Assembly (NCBI RefSeq): GCF_019084545.1
Contig: NZ_JAHREP010000015.1
Coordinates: 62,001 to 126,000 of the forward strand
Length of the DNA: 64,000 bases
Direction: 5' to 3'
From: Marinobacterium ramblicola
Lineage (GTDB): Bacteria > Pseudomonadota > Gammaproteobacteria > Pseudomonadales > Balneatricaceae
The notes beneath the pieces were generated by a model. That model did no database searches. It was not told the DNA's origin and saw only the letters and a list, made by a program, of their open reading frames with translations. The number at the start of each line of letters is the position of its first letter. Position 1 is the first letter of the stretch. Below, one piece after another: positions 1 through 8,837 of this stretch. The position numbers and the translations under genes were made by a program.

Positions 1-1445
1 AGCCCGGCCAGATCCACCGAGCCGGGATCGACGCCGATCGCCACCGAGATATCGTGGATCTCCTGCGAGGCAAGGATCTCGCCCGACTCCACCTCCCAGG
101 TGTTGAGGATCTTGCCGCGCAGCGGCATGATCGCCTGAAATTCACGCGAGCGCGCCTGCTTGGCCGAACCGCCGGCCGAGTCGCCCTCGACCAGGAACAG
201 CTCGGACTGGCTCATATCGCCGCCGGAGCAGTCCGCCAGCTTGCCGGGCAGCGCCGGGCCCTGGGTCACCTTCTTGCGCACCACCTTCTTGTTGGAGCGC
301 ATGCGGCGCTGGGCGTTGGCGATCACCAGGTCCGCGATCTTCTCCCCCTCCTCCACATGGCGGTTGAGCCAGAGCGAGAAGGCGTCCTTGACCGTGCCGG
401 AGATGAACGCGGCGATCTGCCGTGACGACAGCCGCTCCTTGGTCTGACCGGCGAACTGCGGATCGCGCATCTTCGCCGAGAGGATGTAGCAGCAGCGATC
501 CCAGATATCCTCCGGGCTCAACTTGACGCCGCGCGGCAGCAGGTTACGGATCTCGCAGAACTCGCGCATCGCATCGAGCAGCCCCGAGCGCAGACCGTTG
601 ACGTGGGTACCGCCCTGGGCGGTAGGAATCAGGTTGACATAGCTCTCGCAGGTCAGCTCGCCGCCCTCGGACAGCCACTGCACCGCCCACTCGACCGCAT
701 CCTCCTCGCCCTGCAGATGACCGGTAAACGGCTCAGCCGGCAGCGTCTCGTAGACCTGGGTATTGCCCTTGAGGTAGGCGACCAGGCCATCCTCGTAGTA
801 CCACTCCTCGGACTCCTTCTTGACCCCGGAGGCATCGGTGAAGATCACCCGCAGACCGGGACAGAGCACCGCCTTGGCGCGCAGATTGTGCTTCAGCCGA
901 CTGATGCTGAACTTGGGCGTATCGAAATACTTCGGATCGGGCAGGAAGCGCAGGGTGGTACCGGTGTTACGCTTGCCGCAACTGCCGACCACCTCCAGCT
1001 CGGACACCTTGTCGCCGTCGGCAAAGCCGATCCGGTAGACCTGGCCGTCGCGCTTGATCTCCACGTTGAGCAGTTTCGACAGCGCGTTGACCACAGACAC
1101 GCCAACCCCGTGCAGACCGCCGGAGTAAGTGTAGTTGTCGTTGTTGAACTTGCCGCCGGCGTGCAACCGGGTCAGGATCAGCTCGACCCCGCTGACCCGC
1201 TCCTCGGGGTGGATATCCACCGGCATGCCGCGGCCGTCGTCGCTGACCGACAGCGAGCCGTCGTCATGCAACGTCACCTCGATCTGCCGCGCATGGCCCG
1301 CCAGCGCCTCGTCCACGGAGTTGTCGATCACCTCCTGGGCGAGATGGTTGGGGCGGTCGGTTTCGGTGTACATGCCGGGGCGACGGCGCACCGGATCCAG
1401 ACCGCTGAGTACCTCGATCGCTTCGGCGTTGTATTGCTTCGACAT
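1..1445 (-). CDS. parE: DNA topoisomerase IV subunit B (ParE), N-terminal 481 residues; gene runs off the left edge
   Basis: ATPase subunit of topoisomerase IV, which pairs with ParC to decatenate daughter chromosomes. The reading frame begins MSKQYNAEAIEVLSGLDPVR, with the GHKL ATPase fold following (DNSVDEALAGHA; GLHGVGVSVVNALS near 1070-1125). The TOPRIM motif EGDSAGGSAKQAR lies near 145-185. The ATG at 1443-1445 follows an AGGAAAC-like ribosome site. About 150 C-terminal residues lie outside the window, judging from the usual ~630-residue length. It is the last visible gene of a run nudF-yqiB-cpdA-yqiA-parE, the order known from E. coli, with only 18 bases to yqiA. GyrB is the only serious alternative; the length of the visible part and this synteny favour ParE. 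Confidence 0.96.
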   Translation of the reverse strand, partial: MSKQYNAEAIEVLSGLDPVRRRPGMYTETDRPNHLAQEVIDNSVDEALAGHARQIEVTLHDDGSLSVSDDGRGMPVDIHPEERVSGVELILTRLHAGGKFNNDNYTYSGGLHGVGVSVVNALSKLLNVEIKRDGQVYRIGFADGDKVSELEVVGSCGKRNTGTTLRFLPDPKYFDTPKFSISRLKHNLRAKAVLCPGLRVIFTDASGVKKESEEWYYEDGLVAYLKGNTQVYETLPAEPFTGHLQGEEDAVEWAVQWLSEGGELTCESYVNLIPTAQGGTHVNGLRSGLLDAMREFCEIRNLLPRGVKLSPEDIWDRCCYILSAKMRDPQFAGQTKERLSSRQIAAFISGTVKDAFSLWLNRHVEEGEKIADLVIANAQRRMRSNKKVVRKKVTQGPALPGKLADCSGGDMSQSELFLVEGDSAGGSAKQARSREFQAIMPLRGKILNTWEVESGEILASQEIHDISVAIGVDPGSVDLAG

Positions 1446-1463
1446 CCGTCTTGTTTCCTGTCG

Positions 1464-2108
1464 TCAGTTGGCGCTCACCGGCAGCTCCACCGGCTCGGGC
1501 AGCTCGATGCGCCCGGCGGCAAACGCCTGAATAGCGGGTATCAATTGTTCAAACTGGTCAAAGCCGTGACTACCGCCCGGCTGAACGAACTGGACTACGC
1601 GGTCATACTTATCCACCGCTTCACGGTAATCCAGGGTTTCGTCGCCGGTCTGCACCAGCAGCAGGTAGCGCTCGGGGGCGGCTGGCTTGCCACAATCCAG
1701 CGCCAGCAACTGCTCCAGATGGCGCCGGGTCAACTGGTAGCGCTCGGCGGTGTAGAGGTTCTCGTTCTCGCCGAGCCACGCCTCCAGCAACCGATAGGGG
1801 TACACCGCCGGATTGATCAACACCGCCTTCAGCGGCTCTCCCCTGCGCACCGCCTGCTCGACCAGATAGCTGCTGTAGTAGCCGCCCAGCGAACTACCGA
1901 TCAGTACCGGACTGCGCCCCTGTGCCTTGAGCGGCTCGATCAACTGCTGCAGCTGCTCGATCGCCCGTGCCGGCCAATGCGACAGCTCGGGGCAGTAGAA
2001 ATGGTTTGCCAACCCCTGGGCCTGCAGCGCCCTTTCCAGCAGCTGCGCCTTCCATGAGGAGGGCGAACTGTTGAAGCCGTGGACATAGATATACACCGGA
2101 TCGGTCAT
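1464..2108 (-). CDS. yqiA: YqiA-type alpha/beta-hydrolase esterase
   Basis: A 214-residue alpha/beta-hydrolase of the YqiA/UPF0227 esterase family, probably cytoplasmic as no signal peptide is seen. The N-terminus gives the oxyanion region (YVHGFNSSP), followed by the nucleophile elbow GSSLGG (Ser about residue 73). A late SHGFDQF supplies the expected catalytic His, and the acid is probably in the QTGDETLDY segment. The physiological substrate of this family is not known; E. coli YqiA has carboxylesterase activity on short acyl chains. It lies between cpdA and parE as in Enterobacteria and Pseudomonas, so it is probably transcribed with them. Confidence 0.88.
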   Translation of the reverse strand: MTDPVYIYVHGFNSSPSSWKAQLLERALQAQGLANHFYCPELSHWPARAIEQLQQLIEPLKAQGRSPVLIGSSLGGYYSSYLVEQAVRRGEPLKAVLINPAVYPYRLLEAWLGENENLYTAERYQLTRRHLEQLLALDCGKPAAPERYLLLVQTGDETLDYREAVDKYDRVVQFVQPGGSHGFDQFEQLIPAIQAFAAGRIELPEPVELPVSAN

Positions 2109-2195
2109 CGGCTGAACGGCTACCTCGTAACTCTCGCAGGGTGCGACTTGATCAGGGGCAGACGTTACCCAAGCCGAGCGCCCGGCGCAACTGCC

Positions 2196-2966
2196 TTAGG
2201 CGTTAACCCGCCGCACCTGCACACTGATCCTGCCCTCGGCATCCAGTCGATAGATACAGTAGCCGGGACGGGAGTCGAGCGGATCGTCCTCGATCAGAAA
2301 ATCAGCCTGACCGGGTTTGAACTGGATGCTGCTGGCTGGCGCGGACCAGACCGGAATATCGCCAAGCCTTAACGCCTGATGCTGATGCAGGTGGCCGCAG
2401 AGGATGGCGCGCACCTGTGGATGGGCGGCGACGATGCGGGCGAACTCGGCGGCATTGCCGAGCATGATCTGGTCCTGCCAAAGGCTGTCCGTCGGTAGCG
2501 GGTTGTGGTGCAACAGGATCAGTAACGGGTGTCTGGCATGGACCGCCAGCGCCTGTTCGAGCCAGTCCAGCTGATCGTCGGCAAGCGAGCCACTGCCCCG
2601 GCCATCGGGGTTAGCGGTGGAATCGAGCAGCAGCAACCGCCAGTCACCACAGGCAACGCATTCGCGCCCCAGCGGCAGATCACTCGCCGCACGCATCGCG
2701 GCAGGCTCATCGTGATTGCCGGGGATCCAGTGCCGCTCGCCCGGCAGCGGCGCCAGGATATCGAGCAACCGCCGATAGGCATCGGTGCCGCCGTGATGGA
2801 CCAGATCGCCGCTGAGCAGCAGATGATCGAACTCGATCCCCTGGGCCAGCGCATCGGCGACCACCGCCTGCAGCGTGCTATCGGTATTCAGGCCGCGAAA
2901 CGGCTGACCCGGCTCAGACATCAGGTGACAGTCAGTGATCTGTAGCAGGTAACGGGTATCAGCCAA
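2196..2966 (-). CDS. cpdA: 3',5'-cyclic AMP phosphodiesterase
   Basis: Class III cyclic-nucleotide phosphodiesterase that hydrolyses cAMP to AMP and so damps cAMP-CRP signalling. The metallophosphoesterase metal ligands are all visible in order: ITDCHL near the N-terminus, LSGDLVHHGG, IPGNHDEP, and the C-terminal LCGHLHQHQ. At 256 residues it is close to the E. coli and Pseudomonas proteins. Its start overlaps the end of the upstream yqiB by 8 bases, indicating translational coupling. The Asp-x-Cys-His form of the first motif, where many family members have DxH or DTH, is conserved in CpdA proteins. Confidence 0.92.
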   Translation of the reverse strand: MADTRYLLQITDCHLMSEPGQPFRGLNTDSTLQAVVADALAQGIEFDHLLLSGDLVHHGGTDAYRRLLDILAPLPGERHWIPGNHDEPAAMRAASDLPLGRECVACGDWRLLLLDSTANPDGRGSGSLADDQLDWLEQALAVHARHPLLILLHHNPLPTDSLWQDQIMLGNAAEFARIVAAHPQVRAILCGHLHQHQALRLGDIPVWSAPASSIQFKPGQADFLIEDDPLDSRPGYCIYRLDAEGRISVQVRRVNA

Positions 2967-3402
2967 CGAAAACCGGCTCCATCATATGGCCGTGACTGAG
3001 ACACTGGCTCAGGCACTCGCCCAGGAATTCGTTCAACTGCACCTTCTCGTCGGGCTGATGCATATCGGGATTGGGGTAGGGGTAACGCCCGGACAACTGG
3101 CGCCGCTGACGGATGCAGATCACCTCGGCCAGCCCGGCATCATGATACAGGCGCACCAGCAACTGAGGTACATCCAGCCAGCGCGACTCGCTTTCGAGCT
3201 GCTGGCTGACCAGCAGGGTGCTGGTGTAGCGGAAACGCTCCTCGACCTGAAGGCGCAGCACGGCGCTGCGGCCGTGCCAGGCGACCTGATACTCACACAG
3301 ATCCTGAGTATCGAGATCCGGCAACAGCTTCAGTATGCGTGCATAGTTGGCCTCGCAAACCGACATCTGCCGTTTTAGGTCGGGTACATACTTGCGTTTC
3401 AT
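2959..3402 (-). CDS. yqiB: YqiB-family DUF1249 protein
   Basis: A 147-residue protein of the DUF1249/YqiB family, beginning MKRKYVPDLKRQMSVCEANY, the typical opening of this family. No enzymatic motif, signal peptide or membrane segment is visible, and no function is established for the family. Its position between nudF and cpdA is conserved in gammaproteobacteria. It has a short gap to nudF upstream (41 bases) and overlaps cpdA downstream, so it belongs to the same transcription unit. Confidence 0.88.
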   Translation of the reverse strand: MKRKYVPDLKRQMSVCEANYARILKLLPDLDTQDLCEYQVAWHGRSAVLRLQVEERFRYTSTLLVSQQLESESRWLDVPQLLVRLYHDAGLAEVICIRQRRQLSGRYPYPNPDMHQPDEKVQLNEFLGECLSQCLSHGHMMEPVFVG

Positions 3403-3443
3403 GTTGTCGACACGTTCTCCTTAAGCGCTCCTTACTGTGCGTA

Positions 3444-4067
3444 TTACCTGCATGCCTCAGTGCGGATGCGGGCTCGATTCAACTCCAGCCACTGCAATCC
3501 GATGATCGCCGGTCCGCTATTGATCCGTCCATCACGAACAAGTTCAAACGCGACCTCAGCATCGATCACCTGTACTTTGATATCTTCGCCTTCATCTGGC
3601 AAGCCGTGCACCCCCTCCGCCTCTGCGGCATCGACACAGGCGAACATCAGGTCGATCCATTCGTCGCAGGCACCCGGGCTGGGCAGGAAGCGGGAGATCG
3701 GGCGCACTCCGGTGATCGCCAGCCCCGCCTCCTCGTCGCTTTCACGCACGGCCACGTCAACGGCGGTCTCACCCGGTTCGACGATACCGGCCACCAGCTC
3801 CAGCAGCCAGGGCCCCTGCGGTGCCTCGAGCGCGCCAACGCGAAACTGCTCTACCAGCACCACCGCGTCGCGGTGCGGGTCATACAGCAATACACACACA
3901 GCGTTGCCACGGCGAAACAGTTCGCGCCGAATCTCGATCTCACCGCCCAGAAAGCTACGGTGGCGAAGTTTCAGCCGGTACATTTTGAAATAGCCGTTGA
4001 ACACCGGCAGGTCTTCATCGACCTGCCAGTGTTCAGGACCGAATGTGGGCCGCCAGCCTTTATCCAT
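3444..4067 (-). CDS. nudF: ADP-ribose pyrophosphatase (Nudix)
   Basis: Hydrolyses ADP-ribose to AMP and ribose 5-phosphate; a cytosolic housekeeping enzyme. The Nudix box runs GIVEPGETAVDVAVRESDEE followed by AGL, with the RE and EE metal ligands intact (about residues 98-120). Length is 207 residues against 209 in E. coli. The ATG is preceded by CAGGAATTGAGAG, a good ribosome site. It is the first gene of the nudF-yqiB-cpdA-yqiA-parE run, so the operon promoter should lie in the short gap 4068-4134 or further upstream. I saw no clear promoter there. Confidence 0.93.
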   Translation of the reverse strand: MDKGWRPTFGPEHWQVDEDLPVFNGYFKMYRLKLRHRSFLGGEIEIRRELFRRGNAVCVLLYDPHRDAVVLVEQFRVGALEAPQGPWLLELVAGIVEPGETAVDVAVRESDEEAGLAITGVRPISRFLPSPGACDEWIDLMFACVDAAEAEGVHGLPDEGEDIKVQVIDAEVAFELVRDGRINSGPAIIGLQWLELNRARIRTEACR

Positions 4068-4134
4068 CTCTCAATTCCTGTGCTGCCTGTTGAGAGACAC
4101 TATACGCAAGCGGACAAAGAAAATCCTCAGGCGC

Positions 4135-5964
4135 TCAGGCGCTGACCTGGACGCCCGAGCGCCACAACTGGCTCAGGTGACGCTGCGGCGACAGATATAT
4201 CGAATCTCCGCCCTGCTGTTTGGCGCATTTCTTGGCATCTGCCGCCAGCTCGGCGACCTCATGATAACTGGAGCACTTGTAGGGGTCGGGATGGACCACG
4301 CCAACGGCCAGCGTCAGCAGCGGCTGGAAACAGCGCTCACCATTGCGATCGACGCTCCAGATCCCTCCAGCAGCCAGATCATTGGCACGATAAAGCTCAC
4401 GTACGCGCTGGCCAAACTGTTCAATCACCTGCTCGCATATGCTGCGCCATTGCCGACTGCGAAACAGCACCACGAAATCGTCACCACCGATATGACCGAC
4501 AAAATCCACATCGCTGGAGGTATTGTTGGTCAGCAGCATCCCCAGCAGACGGATAACCTGATCGCCCCGGGAATAACCGTAGCAGTCGTTGAAGGGTTTG
4601 AAGTGGTTGAGATCGAAGTAGGCGATATGGAAATCGGTTGCATGATTGAGCAACGCATCGATCTCACGATTGATCGGCACATTGCCCGGCAACAGGGTCA
4701 GCGGATTGGAGTAGCGGGCGTTACGGATCTTCAACTCGGTGATCCGCTTGAGCAGGTCGCGCAAGCTGGCCATGCCGAGATAGCAGCCATCCTGCACGAT
4801 AATCAGCTCCTGATGAACCAGCTCCGCTGCATCCTGCTCGGTGATCATCTGCGACACCCGCTCCAACGGCAGATCGGAGGGCACCACCAAGGCGTCCTCC
4901 CGCATCAGCCGCGATACCGGCTTCTGCTCATATAGTGCGCGGCCATACTGGGCCGAGAACAGTTCAAGCAGATCACTACGCCGTACCACTCCGACCGGCT
5001 CACCATCCACCAACACCGGCACCGAACCCACGTCGGGCAGTGTCCTGAAGATCTCGCTGACCTCCAGCAGACGATCCTCCGGCGACACCGCCGGTATACC
5101 GCGCACCAGTGCCCGCGCGGTATCCGATTCCGCTGAACCGCGCTCGCCGCCGCGGCTCTGCAGATAGCCGTGGCGGATGGTCAGCGGATCCAGGCTCATC
5201 ACCGGCTCCTCCAGCGGCCGTCCGAGCAGAAAGCCCTGACCGTAGCGCACCCCCATCTCCTGCAGGGTATGCAGCTCCTCCAGCGTCTCGATCCCTTCGG
5301 CGATGATATTGCAGTGCAGGGTGCGACCGATATTGCAGATCGAGCGTACGAACTCGCGCTTGACCGAGTCACGGTCGATGGTACGCACGAAATGCATATC
5401 GATCTTGACGTAGTCCGGCTGCAGATCGGCCCAGAGTTTCAGCCCTGAGTAGCCACTGCCGAGATCATCGATGGCGATACGGAACCCCATCTGCCGGTAG
5501 TGATCCACCGCCGAACGGGTCAGACCATGATTGTCGAACGGGTGCTGCTCGGAGAGCTCGATGACGATATTTTCCTGCGGAATGCCCAGCGCCTGCAGCA
5601 GCTCGATGGTAAAACCGTGCTGATAGTCCGAGCTGCTGAGCAGCGAGGCGGAGACATTGAGGAACAGCTTGCCGCTCATCGTCTGAGCAGCAAAACACTC
5701 GATCGAGCGCCGGCGGCACAATAGCTCCAGCCGATGCAGCAGATGGTGGCGGATGGCGGCGTTGAACAGCCGGTAAGGCGCGTGCAGCGGCGTGCCGCTC
5801 GGCCCCCTGATCAGCGCCTCATGACCCAGGCACTCGCCGGTACTGAGATCCACGATCGGCTGAAATACCGGAAACAGACACTCCTGCTGAATGATCTCGG
5901 TCAGCAGCTCGAGCTCATCCAGCTCACTCTCGATCACCTGTGCGAACTGACGTTCGACCCCCAT
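4135..5964 (-). CDS. EAL-CBS-CBS-GGDEF cyclic-di-GMP signalling protein
   Basis: A 609-residue soluble protein with an N-terminal EAL phosphodiesterase domain (residues ~30-270). A tandem CBS pair follows (~290-415) and then a C-terminal GGDEF domain (~425-600). The EAL domain looks active: HEALIRG, IELSE, IAIDDLGSGYSG, DYVKID, IIAEGIET and GQGFLLGRP are all present. The GGDEF signature is GGDDF, a variant found in some active and some degenerate cyclases. No RxxD inhibitory site is seen five residues before it. The CBS pair may bind adenine nucleotides and tune output. No membrane segment or signal peptide is seen. The ATG follows AAGGTGATTTAG. It is flanked by unrelated genes, so it is probably monocistronic. 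Confidence 0.9.
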   Translation of the reverse strand: MGVERQFAQVIESELDELELLTEIIQQECLFPVFQPIVDLSTGECLGHEALIRGPSGTPLHAPYRLFNAAIRHHLLHRLELLCRRRSIECFAAQTMSGKLFLNVSASLLSSSDYQHGFTIELLQALGIPQENIVIELSEQHPFDNHGLTRSAVDHYRQMGFRIAIDDLGSGYSGLKLWADLQPDYVKIDMHFVRTIDRDSVKREFVRSICNIGRTLHCNIIAEGIETLEELHTLQEMGVRYGQGFLLGRPLEEPVMSLDPLTIRHGYLQSRGGERGSAESDTARALVRGIPAVSPEDRLLEVSEIFRTLPDVGSVPVLVDGEPVGVVRRSDLLELFSAQYGRALYEQKPVSRLMREDALVVPSDLPLERVSQMITEQDAAELVHQELIIVQDGCYLGMASLRDLLKRITELKIRNARYSNPLTLLPGNVPINREIDALLNHATDFHIAYFDLNHFKPFNDCYGYSRGDQVIRLLGMLLTNNTSSDVDFVGHIGGDDFVVLFRSRQWRSICEQVIEQFGQRVRELYRANDLAAGGIWSVDRNGERCFQPLLTLAVGVVHPDPYKCSSYHEVAELAADAKKCAKQQGGDSIYLSPQRHLSQLWRSGVQVSA

Positions 5965-6034
5965 CTAAATCACCTTACAAAACTGCCGTTTATTGAGCTA
6001 TTTTATGGCGATTCCGTGACAGTGCAGTGACAGC

Positions 6035-6895
6035 TCAGGCGATCTCGACCTCGCCCTGGGAAAAGCGGCGCAGCTGTTGAATCTCGTCGGCCCAGATCGT
6101 CTCGTCGATGGTTTCCAGCACCAGCGGCACCCCCTCGAAACGGGGGTCCTGCATGATGTAGCGGAACACCGGCCAGCCGATCTCGCCCTGCCCCAGACTG
6201 TGGTGGCGATCCACCCGGCTACCAAGCGCGGCTTTCGAGTCGTTGATATGCATGCCGCAGAGGTAGTTGAAACCGACCACCCGCTCGAACTCGGCAAAGG
6301 TCTGCTCGCACGCCTCGGCGCTGCGCAGATCGTAGCCGGAAGCAAAGGTATGGCAGGTATCCAGGCACACCCCGACCCGCGATTTGTCCTCGACCCGGTC
6401 GATGATCTCGGCGATATGCTCGAACCGACAACCCAGGTTGGAACCCTGACCGGCGGTATTTTCGATCACCGCGGTCACGCCGCGGCTTTTATCCAGCGCC
6501 AGGTTGATCGACTCGGCGATCAACCTCAGACAACCGCTTTCGTCGATCTTGCGCAGGTGACTGCCGGGATGGAAGTTCAGATAGACCAGCCCCAGCTGCT
6601 CGCAACGCTGCATCTCGTCGACGAAGGCGTCGCGCGATTTCTGCAGCGCGTCGGCCTCGGGGTGACCCAGGTTGATCAGGTAGCTGTCGTGGGGCAGGAT
6701 CTGCTCGGGCGCGAAGCCGTGCTCCTCGCAGTTACGTTTGAATGCGTCGATACTCTGCGCCGTCAGCGGCTTGGCATCCCAGCGACGCTGATTCTTGGTG
6801 AACAGCGCAAAGGCGTTGGCACCGATGGCCGCTGCATTCAGCGGCGCGTTCTCGACCCCACCCGAGGCGCTGACATGGGCTCCTACGTAGTACAT
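6035..6895 (-). CDS. nfo: Endonuclease IV (AP endonuclease)
   Basis: Zinc-dependent apurinic/apyrimidinic endonuclease of base-excision repair. The 286-residue protein shows the family metal-site motifs in order: GAHVSASGG at the N-terminus, [30 protein letters not shown], and [13 protein letters not shown]. Length matches E. coli Nfo (285). Its ATG overlaps the stop of the upstream 60-codon gene by one base (TAATG), so the two are translationally coupled. Both follow recJ closely, which makes a repair-related transcription unit. Confidence 0.96.
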   Translation of the reverse strand: MYYVGAHVSASGGVENAPLNAAAIGANAFALFTKNQRRWDAKPLTAQSIDAFKRNCEEHGFAPEQILPHDSYLINLGHPEADALQKSRDAFVDEMQRCEQLGLVYLNFHPGSHLRKIDESGCLRLIAESINLALDKSRGVTAVIENTAGQGSNLGCRFEHIAEIIDRVEDKSRVGVCLDTCHTFASGYDLRSAEACEQTFAEFERVVGFNYLCGMHINDSKAALGSRVDRHHSLGQGEIGWPVFRYIMQDPRFEGVPLVLETIDETIWADEIQQLRRFSQGEVEIA

Positions 6896-7077
6896 TACAG
6901 CTTGCAGGCCCCACCCAGGCAGTCGTCGAAATCCATCGACTCCATCTCCTCACGTTCGGCGTGCAGAGTGCGAATCTGTGCCAGCAGCTGCCCTTCTGTG
7001 CTGCCATCCGCTTCGACCCCGGCGCGGGTAAACACGGCCAGCAGGGCGCTCAATTGTTCCAGGTTCAGTTCATGCAT
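6895..7077 (-). CDS. Small 60-residue protein coupled to nfo, function unknown
   Basis: I do not recognise a family. The product is a short, acidic, probably helical protein with a Leu/Ala-rich N-terminal half and a distinctive ending [12 protein letters not shown] containing two Cys. No signal peptide or membrane segment is present. Evidence that it is real: it fits exactly between recJ (23-base gap) and nfo. Its stop overlaps the nfo start as TAATG, and the ATG is preceded by a GAGGAGAACC-type ribosome site. The Cys pair could bind metal or form a disulfide, but that is speculation. Confidence 0.7.
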   Translation of the reverse strand: MHELNLEQLSALLAVFTRAGVEADGSTEGQLLAQIRTLHAEREEMESMDFDDCLGGACKL

Positions 7078-7100
7078 TGTCGGTTCTCCTCAAAATTTGC

Positions 7101-8837
7101 CTACAGCGGCAGTATCTGCTCGATCATCAGCTGCAGATTGCGCTGGCCACGAAACTCGTTGACGTCGAGGCGGTAGACCACCTCGGCCTCGGTAACGGCC
7201 TGATCCGGCCAGCGCCGTGTGTCGATATTAAACGCGATGCCATCCAGCGCCATGCCGGAGGCCGGCTCCATCAATACCACCTTGAGATGACGATGGCCAA
7301 CGATCCTCTGCTGGATCAGCCGGAAGCGGCCATCGAAACGCGGCTCGGGGAACTGGTGTCCCCAGGGGCCCGCCTCGCGGATCAGCTCGGCCAGCTCCAG
7401 GCTGAACTGGTCGGCCGAGAGCGCACCATCGGTCAGCACCCGCTGGGTCAGCGCCTGCTCATCCAGCTGGCGTCGTACCTCGGCATCGAACGCAGCGCAA
7501 AAGGCGTCAAGATTATCAGCACTGAGCGACAGCCCCGCCGCCATGGCGTGGCCACCGAACTTCTTGATCAGGCCGGGATGACGGGCCGCGATCGCATCGA
7601 GGCCATCACGGACATGGAAACCGCTGATCGAGCGCGCCGAGCCCTTGATATCACCCGCATCGCCTGGCGCGAAGGCGATCACCGGGCGGTGCACCCGTTC
7701 CTTGATCCGTGAGGCCAGGATGCCGATCACCCCTTGGTGCCAGCTCGGATCGAACAGGCACAGGCCATAGGGCAGCGATGCGTCATCGAGCTGCAGCCGA
7801 TCCAGCAGTACCAGCGCCTGCTGCTGCATCTCCTGTTCGATGCCACGGCGCTCGCGGTTCAGATCATCCAGGGTGCGCGCCAGATCCAGCGCGTAGTCGT
7901 AATCCTCGCTGAGCAGGCATTCGATGCCGATCGACATATCCTCCAGCCGTCCCGCCGCATTCAGCCGCGGCGCCAGGGCGAAGCCGAGATCGGTGGCGCT
8001 GAGCTGGTCGCGCCGACGCCCGGCGACCTCGATCAACGCCAACAGGCCTGGCCTGGCCTGGCCGGCGCGGATCCGCTGCAGCCCCTGGTAGACCAGGGTG
8101 CGGTTGTTGCGTTCCAGCGCCACCACATCGGCGACGGTACCCAACGCCACCAGATCCAGCAGGCTGGCCAGATTGGGCGCGGCAATATTGTGCGTTTCGA
8201 ACCAGCTACGCTCCGCCAGTGCCCGGCGCAGGGCGATCATGACGTAGAAGATCACGCCAACGCCGCAGGTGGACTTGGCGATGAACTCACAGCCGGGCTG
8301 GTTCGGATTGACGATGGCACAGGCGTCCGGCAGTTGCTCGCCGGGCAGGTGGTGATCGGTCACCAGCACGTCGATCCCGAGCTGGTTGGCCCGCGTCACG
8401 CCCTCAATACTGGAGATGCCGTTGTCCACGGTAATGATCAGCTGGGGCGACTGGGTCGCCGCCACCTCGACGATCTCGGGACTGAGGCCATAGCCGTATT
8501 CGAAGCGATTCGGCACCAGGTACTCCACCTCGGCGGCGCCGAACTGGCGCAGCGCCAGCACCGCCAGCGCGGTACTGGTGGCGCCGTCGCAGTCGAAATC
8601 GCCAACGATCAGTATCCGTTCCCGCTGCTCCAGCGCCCGCACCAGACGCACTACCGCCGCCGCCATACCGCGCATCTGCGCATCCGGCAGCAGCTCCTTG
8701 AGTTGGCGCCCGAGCTGCTCCAGATTGTCGATTCCGCGACTGGCATAGATGCGGGCCAACACCGGATGCAGGGCGGCCAACCCGGCGGGAAGCGCTTCAG
8801 GCATCGGCCGGCGTTCGATCAGGGGTTCTTGGCTCAT
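7101..8837 (-). CDS. recJ: Single-stranded-DNA-specific exonuclease RecJ
   Basis: 5'-3' ssDNA exonuclease acting in RecF-pathway recombination, mismatch repair and base-excision repair. The DHH phosphoesterase motifs are visible: IVGDFDCDGATS (motif I), VTDHHLPG (the DHH motif), and the DHHA1 motif FGGHAMAAGLS near residue 430. A C-terminal OB-fold region follows. Length is 578 residues, equal to E. coli RecJ (577). Its ATG overlaps the stop of the upstream ElyC-like gene by four bases (ATGA), showing coupling. The nfo gene downstream fits a shared DNA-repair role. Confidence 0.96.
   Translation of the reverse strand: MSQEPLIERRPMPEALPAGLAALHPVLARIYASRGIDNLEQLGRQLKELLPDAQMRGMAAAVVRLVRALEQRERILIVGDFDCDGATSTALAVLALRQFGAAEVEYLVPNRFEYGYGLSPEIVEVAATQSPQLIITVDNGISSIEGVTRANQLGIDVLVTDHHLPGEQLPDACAIVNPNQPGCEFIAKSTCGVGVIFYVMIALRRALAERSWFETHNIAAPNLASLLDLVALGTVADVVALERNNRTLVYQGLQRIRAGQARPGLLALIEVAGRRRDQLSATDLGFALAPRLNAAGRLEDMSIGIECLLSEDYDYALDLARTLDDLNRERRGIEQEMQQQALVLLDRLQLDDASLPYGLCLFDPSWHQGVIGILASRIKERVHRPVIAFAPGDAGDIKGSARSISGFHVRDGLDAIAARHPGLIKKFGGHAMAAGLSLSADNLDAFCAAFDAEVRRQLDEQALTQRVLTDGALSADQFSLELAELIREAGPWGHQFPEPRFDGRFRLIQQRIVGHRHLKVVLMEPASGMALDGIAFNIDTRRWPDQAVTEAEVVYRLDVNEFRGQRNLQLMIEQILPL

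Noticed and set aside
603-2057. Long plus-strand open frame (484 codons) across parE and yqiA
   Set aside because: Antisense shadow of genes with clear family motifs; its translation is Gln/Leu/His-rich low-complexity with no family-like features. GC-rich codon use keeps the opposite frame open.
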